Part shown: in pieces, positions 44,584 through 48,760 of the stretch
Layout: the number at the start of each line of letters is the position of its first letter
How positions within the stretch are numbered: position 1 is the first letter of the stretch
Assembly: GCA_029210875.1 (NCBI GenBank)
Contig: JARGFJ010000017.1
Span: 1-48,760, forward strand
Direction of reading: 5' to 3'
Length of the DNA stretch: 48,760 nt
Source: Gammaproteobacteria bacterium
GTDB lineage: Bacteria > Pseudomonadota > Gammaproteobacteria > Nitrosococcales > Methylophagaceae
Notes under the pieces: model-generated
Databases searched by the model: none
Seen by the model: only the letters and a program-made list of their open reading frames with translations
What the model was told of the DNA's origin: nothing
Position numbers and translations under genes: made by a program

Positions 44584-44931
44584 TTATTTGACAAAATGTG
44601 CGGCATAATCCGCTTGTTTGAACCCAACCAGACACGTTGAATGATCGATCAATACGGGTCGCTTGATTAACGTGGGATTAGCTAACATTAATTCAATAGC
44701 GATGACTTGATCAAGCTGTTCTTTACGAAAATCGTCCAATTGCTTCCATGTAGTGCTACGTTTATTGAGCAAGGTTTGCCATGACACGGATGTTAACAAA
44801 TGATCCATTGTTGCTTCGTCAAGTCCATCAACGCGAAAATCATGAAATTGAAAAGCCACGCCATTGGCTTCTAACCAACGGCGGGCTTTTTTTACGGTAT
44901 CGCAATTTTTAATGCCGTAAACCGTGATCAT
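44584..44931 (-). CDS. yffB: ArsC/Spx-family protein YffB
   Basis: 115 residues, thioredoxin-like ArsC family. Single N-terminal cysteine in YGIKNCDTVKKARRWL, and LIKRPVLID before the C terminus. Widely found beside dapE in gammaproteobacteria (E. coli yffB-dapE); biochemical role not settled, not an arsenate reductase as far as is known. Overlaps the dapD stop by one base. Confidence 0.93.
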   Translation of the reverse strand: MITVYGIKNCDTVKKARRWLEANGVAFQFHDFRVDGLDEATMDHLLTSVSWQTLLNKRSTTWKQLDDFRKEQLDQVIAIELMLANPTLIKRPVLIDHSTCLVGFKQADYAAHFVK

Positions 44932-45752
44932 TAAATATCGCGTAATAATTCGTTAATGCCTACTTTACCGCGTGTTTTAGCATCAACTTGTTTGACGATA
45001 ACTGCACAGTAAAGGCTATAAGACCCATCTTTAGAAGGTAGACTGCCTGATACGACAACCGAACCAGCAGGAACGCGGCCATAGCTGATTTCGCCAGTCA
45101 TACGGTTAAAGATTTTAGTACTTTGTCCAATGAAAACACCCATTGAAATAACGGAACCTTCTTCGACGATGACACCTTCAACCACTTCAGAACGGGCACC
45201 GATGAAACAGTTATCTTCAATGATAGTTGGGCCTGCTTGTAATGGTTCTAATACGCCACCAATACCAACACCGCCAGAAAGATGAACGTTTTTACCAATT
45301 TGTGCACATGAACCTACGGTTGCCCATGTGTCAACCATAGTGCCTGAGTCAACATACGCACCGATGTTGACATAAGAAGGCATTAATACGACGCCTGGTG
45401 CAACATACGAACCACGACGTGCCATCGCTGGTGGCACGACCCGAACACCGGCAGTATTAAAGTCTGCTTCGCTGAAACTGGCAAATTTAGGGTCAACTTT
45501 ATCAAAGTAGTTGGTTTCGCCACCCGGCATGATTTTGTTGTCATTTAAACGGAATGAAAGTAATACCGCTTTTTTCAACCATTGGTTAACAACCCAGTCA
45601 CCATTTTGTTTTTCAGCAACACGTGCTGTGCCATTATCAAGCATTGCTAATGCTTCATTCACCGCATTACGGACAGTAGCATCGGCATTTTTAGGATTGA
45701 TTTCAGCTCTGTTTTCAAAAGCCTGTTCAATAATGTGTTGGATATCGCTCAT
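44931..45752 (-). CDS. dapD: Tetrahydrodipicolinate N-succinyltransferase
   Basis: Transfers succinyl from succinyl-CoA to tetrahydrodipicolinate. 273 residues. N-terminal helical domain ([20 protein letters not shown]), then hexapeptide-repeat left-handed helix including [54 protein letters not shown], and a C-terminal [21 protein letters not shown]. Standard length. Confidence 0.98.
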   Translation of the reverse strand: MSDIQHIIEQAFENRAEINPKNADATVRNAVNEALAMLDNGTARVAEKQNGDWVVNQWLKKAVLLSFRLNDNKIMPGGETNYFDKVDPKFASFSEADFNTAGVRVVPPAMARRGSYVAPGVVLMPSYVNIGAYVDSGTMVDTWATVGSCAQIGKNVHLSGGVGIGGVLEPLQAGPTIIEDNCFIGARSEVVEGVIVEEGSVISMGVFIGQSTKIFNRMTGEISYGRVPAGSVVVSGSLPSKDGSYSLYCAVIVKQVDAKTRGKVGINELLRDI

Positions 45753-45776
45753 TTTAGAATTTCTCCAGTTGGAATT

Positions 45777-46973
45777 TTATAAGTTTTCAATCATATGTTT
45801 GATACGGTATGCAGCTTCAACACACTCTTCAAGTGGTGCCACCAGGGCCATACGAATTCGATTTTGACCAGGGTTACCGTTTTCAGTATCTCGTGCTAGA
45901 TAACTGCCAGGTAATACGGTGACATTTTGCTGATCAAATAATTGGCGCGCAAAGTCAGTGTCAGCAATGGGCGTTTCAGCCCATAAATAAAAACTTGCTT
46001 CTGGCAAACTAACATTCATTACCGGAGATAAAATCTCTAATACAGCATTGAATTTTTGGGTATACAGTTCGCGGTTATAGCGAACATGATTTTCATCATT
46101 CCATGCCACAATCGAAGCGGACTGTGTTGATGGTGGCATTGCACAACCGTGGTAAGTACGGTAGCGAAGGAAGTCTTTTAGCACCTTGGCATCGCCAGCA
46201 ACAAAACCAGAACGTAGACCAGGGGCATTTGAACGTTTAGATAAGCTATGAAATACGACACAGCGACTTAAATCGGTATAACCCGCAGCAATGGCTGCTT
46301 GTAAAAGTCCAACAGGCGGTTCGCCTCCATCGGGATAGATTTCGGAATAACATTCATCACAAGCAATAATGAAATCATAGTGATGCGCTAATTCAATTAG
46401 CTTTGTTAAGGTCGCCTGATCAATAACGGCACCTGTAGGGTTGCCCGGGCTACATAAATAAAGCAGTTGACAGCGTTGCCAGATCTCCGGACTGATACTG
46501 GCAAAATCTGGGATAAAGTTATTGCTAACGTCACAGTTAACAAAGTGAGGTTGTGCGCCCGCTAAAATCGTTGCACCTTCATAAATTTGATAAAAAGGAT
46601 TGGGTATAACAACAACAGGATCAGCTTTATTTCTATCAATCACCGCTTGTGCAAATGCAAATAACGCCTCACGTGACCCATTTACAGGTAGAATTTGTGA
46701 TGCGATATCGATATGACCTGATAACTGAAAGCGTTTATCTAACCACTGTGCAATAGCTTGCCTGAGTTCAAGCGTGCCTGCTGTTGTTGGGTAGCTTGAT
46801 AAACCATGTAGATGCTCAATGACTGCCTCAGTAATAAAGCCAGGTGTTGGGTGCTTGGGCTCTCCGATTGATAATGCAATATGGGCTAACTCCTTTGGCG
46901 GAGTGCATCCTGCTTTTAATTCAGCAAGCTTTTCAAACGGATAAGGGTGCAGTTGAGCTAAGTCAGGGTTCAT
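45777..46973 (-). CDS. dapC: Succinyldiaminopimelate aminotransferase
   Basis: PLP-dependent class I/II aminotransferase of the succinylase DAP pathway. 398 residues. PLP-site motifs: CSPGNPTGAV, ACDECYSEIY, and the Schiff-base lysine in HSLSKRSNAPGLRSGF; a conserved Arg near QNRIRMAL binds the substrate carboxylate. The N terminus MNPDLAQLHPYPFEKLAEL is typical of DapC. First gene of the dap operon, 24 bases before dapD, divergent from the DMT transporter. E. coli lacks a dedicated dapC at this place, so this layout points to other gammaproteobacterial lineages. Confidence 0.94.
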   Translation of the reverse strand: MNPDLAQLHPYPFEKLAELKAGCTPPKELAHIALSIGEPKHPTPGFITEAVIEHLHGLSSYPTTAGTLELRQAIAQWLDKRFQLSGHIDIASQILPVNGSREALFAFAQAVIDRNKADPVVVIPNPFYQIYEGATILAGAQPHFVNCDVSNNFIPDFASISPEIWQRCQLLYLCSPGNPTGAVIDQATLTKLIELAHHYDFIIACDECYSEIYPDGGEPPVGLLQAAIAAGYTDLSRCVVFHSLSKRSNAPGLRSGFVAGDAKVLKDFLRYRTYHGCAMPPSTQSASIVAWNDENHVRYNRELYTQKFNAVLEILSPVMNVSLPEASFYLWAETPIADTDFARQLFDQQNVTVLPGSYLARDTENGNPGQNRIRMALVAPLEECVEAAYRIKHMIENL

Positions 46974-47084
46974 AACAGATTAAATAACTGAAAAATCCGA
47001 CTATTATAGCGGGTTATAGACAATAATCGAAAACTGAATAACGACAGAGTCGTTAGCTGATATTTTCGGTTGAACCATTGAGGC

Positions 47085-47987
47085 ATGATAAAACAGGCGT
47101 ATATGTTAATTAAAACAATTCCAGAAAATTATTTGGCTGTCGCCGCTGTACTGTTTTCTTCTGCAATGTGGGGGCTGATTTGGTACCCCATGCGCATATT
47201 AGATCAAGCAGGTATGTCTGCGGTATGGGCGTCGCTTGTCATGTATATAGCTGCAGGTAGTGTGGCATTACCCTTTATGATCAAAAAGCGGTTTTTTAGC
47301 AACATCACAGCTGATTTAATCTGGATTTCGCTTGCGGCGGGTGTGACAAATGTTGCCTTTTTGACAGCTCTGATTGAAGGTGAAGTGATGCGAGTGATGT
47401 TGCTGTTTTATTTATCACCTATTTGGTCCGTGTTATTAGGTCGCTGGTGGTTAGGTGAACGGTTATCACCAATGGCTATTGTAATGTTTTGCCTTGCTAT
47501 AGTGGGTTCACTCATCATGTTGTGGGATCCGTCAATAGGTTGGCCATGGCCAAGCGGCTTAGGTGATTGGTTAGCGATAATTGGCAGTATCGCATTCTCT
47601 ATCAATAATGTGTTGGCGCGTAAATTAGGTGATGTATCGATGACAATGAAAGTAGGCGGTATCTGGTGGGGTGTGGTCTTGGTATCTGCTGTTATCCTGT
47701 TGATACAAAGTGCAGCTTTGCCAGTGGTGACACCCTCTGTATGGTTAGGTGCAGCAGGGATAGGGTTGTTTGGCATGATCGCGATGAATATTGCTGTTTT
47801 GTATGGTCTGGCTAGAATGCCTGTGTATCGAGCAGCAGTAATCATGCTGTTTGAATTGATTGTGGCGGCACTCTCGGCATGGTGGCTAACAGAGGAAGTG
47901 ATGTCACTGCAAGAATGGATTGGTGGCGCTTTGATACTGGTTGCCGGTTACGGTGTCACAAAATTTGAAATCGCTGTGAATGAATAG
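47085..47987 (+). CDS. DMT-superfamily (EamA) transporter
   Basis: 300 residues, ten predicted membrane helices in two EamA repeats (about 18-148 and 165-296). Typical pieces: LFSSAMWGLIWYPMRIL, LFYLSPIWSVLLGRWWLGER with LAIVGSLIML, and AVIMLFELIVAALSAWWLTEE near the end. Probably an inner-membrane exporter of a small metabolite; substrate unknown. The ATG at 47085 is used; ATG 47103 is possible since GAGG sits too close to the first. Confidence 0.88.
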   Translation: MIKQAYMLIKTIPENYLAVAAVLFSSAMWGLIWYPMRILDQAGMSAVWASLVMYIAAGSVALPFMIKKRFFSNITADLIWISLAAGVTNVAFLTALIEGEVMRVMLLFYLSPIWSVLLGRWWLGERLSPMAIVMFCLAIVGSLIMLWDPSIGWPWPSGLGDWLAIIGSIAFSINNVLARKLGDVSMTMKVGGIWWGVVLVSAVILLIQSAALPVVTPSVWLGAAGIGLFGMIAMNIAVLYGLARMPVYRAAVIMLFELIVAALSAWWLTEEVMSLQEWIGGALILVAGYGVTKFEIAVNE

Positions 47988-48041
47988 TGACAGTGTTATC
48001 ATTTCGTATCGAAGAAAATTTAATTTTGGAGGATTAAATAA

Positions 48042-48428
48042 GTGATCAAATCTATTGCCCACGCTAGTTTCCTTGTTGAAGATGTTCAACGATCATTAGC
48101 TTTTTATTGTGGCGTATTACAAATTAAACAAAACATGTCTCGCCCCAACTTTCCATTTGATGGTGCGTGGTTAGATCTCGGTGACAGTGGCCAACAGCTC
48201 CATTTAATGCAATTGCCTAACCCTGACTCAAAAGAGGGTAGACCTGAGCATGGTGGTAAAGATAAACATGTGGCTTTGGTGGTAGAAGATCTAGAGGAAT
48301 TAGCCAAACGTCTCGATGCTGCCAATATTACTTTTTCTAGAAGTAAATCAGGACGAGCTGCCTTTTTTTGCCGTGATCCAGATGGTAACGCTTTGGAATT
48401 TGCTGAAAATTTTATTCCACAAAACTGA
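48042..48428 (+). CDS. VOC-family (glyoxalase-like) protein
   Basis: 128 residues with one vicinal-oxygen-chelate fold: paired beta-alpha-beta-beta-beta modules IAHASFLVEDVQRSLAFYCG and KHVALVVEDLEELAKRLDAA, and FFCRDPDGNALEFAEN at the end. Candidate metal ligands are the histidines near the start of each module and the final Glu. GTG start with a strong GGAGG nine bases upstream. Could be glyoxalase-like or a dioxygenase/resistance relative; the substrate is unknown. Confidence 0.9.
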   Translation: MIKSIAHASFLVEDVQRSLAFYCGVLQIKQNMSRPNFPFDGAWLDLGDSGQQLHLMQLPNPDSKEGRPEHGGKDKHVALVVEDLEELAKRLDAANITFSRSKSGRAAFFCRDPDGNALEFAENFIPQN

Positions 48429-48470
48429 GCTATTTGCAGCCCAAAAATTACAATTCAATGAGTTACAGAG

Positions 48471-48505
48471 TTACCCACATTTTCTGTGGATAACTCTGTG
48501 GTTAA
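48471..48505. promoter_or_regulatory. Cluster of three DnaA-box-like sequences
   Basis: TTACCCACA (48471-48479), TGTGGATAA (48485-48493, the inverse of the perfect box TTATCCACA) and TGTGGTTAA (48497-48505). The first two form an inverted repeat GAGTTACCCACA/TGTGGATAACTC. AT-rich DNA follows. It may bind DnaA, either for replication or for gene control. Confidence 0.45.
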
Positions 48506-48675
48506 AATCAGGGAAAATCGCTAAGTTGTTATTCTATAACAAGCATACTTAAATTGGTTAAAATTTAACCATAATCACAATATCTATATAAATCAATTAT
48601 TTATAGATGTATCAATAAAGATCAATGACTTAACAAGGCTTGTTATTAACACAGATTAATAATGGCAATTAATCG

Positions 48676-48760
48676 TGCATAACTTGTCAACAACACTTTA
48701 AAATTGACCCCTTTTGGCTTTAAAACACCGGTTTAAATTTGACCCCCTTGAGCAGGATCT
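48676..48760. mobile_element. Possible IS21-type element end at window edge
   Basis: Two related repeats, TTAAAATTGACCCCTTTT (about 48698) and TTAAATTTGACCCCCTTG (about 48733), followed by AGCAGGATCT. Short repeats with TTGACCCC near an end, preceding istA, are familiar from IS21-family elements. No transposase is in view, so this is tentative; the boundary is a guess. Confidence 0.4.

Larger units (their letters stand above)
48429..48760. other. Intergenic end region: DnaA-like boxes, AT-rich DNA, possible IS end
   Basis: 332 bases without a recognised gene. Contains three DnaA-box-like 9-mers (48471-48505), about 170 AT-rich bases with the near-palindrome GGTTAAAATTTAACC (around 48557), and repeated TTGACCCC motifs at the right edge that look like the end of a mobile element. 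Confidence 0.6.

Noticed and set aside
47408-47845. 145-residue minus-strand frame in the DMT transporter
   Set aside because: Antisense shadow; composition reflects the transporter codons.
48316-48552. 78-residue frame running out of the VOC gene
   Set aside because: Frame-shifted overlap of the VOC gene extending over the DnaA-like boxes; no family likeness.

Overview
The window is chromosomal DNA from an AT-leaning gammaproteobacterium. The evidence is the classic gammaproteobacterial gene orders rpsB-tsf-pyrH-frr-uppS-cdsA-dxr-rseP-bamA-skp-lpxD-fabZ-lpxA, yfgM-bamB-der and fabA-fabB, together with a LapB-type type I exporter and the succinylase DAP pathway. A Methylophaga/Cycloclasticus-like lineage would fit, but that is only an impression.

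Layout. (1) 1-1504 is the 3' two thirds of glmS. Its sugar isomerase domain carries about 85 extra residues encoded by three tandem palindromic REP/BIME units that keep the reading frame. (2) 1505-6514 is an accessory wasteland. It holds broken remnants of surface-polysaccharide genes (rmlB, gmd, a lipid-linked sugar transferase), several miniature inverted-repeat elements whose insertion points can still be read inside the dead genes, scattered REP elements, three toxin-antitoxin modules (MntA/HepT, MazE/MazF, Phd/RelE), and two practically identical ~0.5 kb copies of a ComEA-like helix-hairpin-helix gene. (3) 6515-9904 is map-glnD on the minus strand (methionine removal, PII uridylylation). 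(4) 10056-22539 runs from the rpsB promoter and leader through translation factors, UMP kinase, isoprenoid/phospholipid enzymes, the Bam/Skp outer-membrane protein pathway and lipid A genes; lpxB is absent from its usual place. (5) 22724-26008 is yfgM-bamB-der, followed by a small convergent gene. (6) 26490-32136 is a LapB/LapC/TolC type I secretion operon with a LuxR-type regulator inside; no exported adhesin is visible. (7) 32286-39559 is fabA-fabB, a YbfF-like esterase, a MazG-like hydrolase, purU, an HDOD protein, an SthA-like flavoprotein and an SDR. (8) 39575-43359 (minus) is a zinc/manganese-type uptake operon with binding protein, permease, a porin-like outer-membrane protein and small membrane proteins, but no ATPase gene. 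(9) 43438-46973 (minus) is dapC-dapD-yffB-dapE, for lysine and peptidoglycan precursor synthesis. (10) 47085-48428 is a DMT exporter and a VOC protein. The last 330 bases hold a cluster of DnaA-box-like sequences, an AT-rich stretch and what looks like the end of an insertion sequence.

The most unusual material lies between glmS and glnD. Every REP element recognised in the window is there. The palindromic units inside the essential glmS gene are read as protein, much as described for Rickettsia palindromic elements, and the neighbouring dead genes record at least three independent insertions of short non-coding mobile elements.
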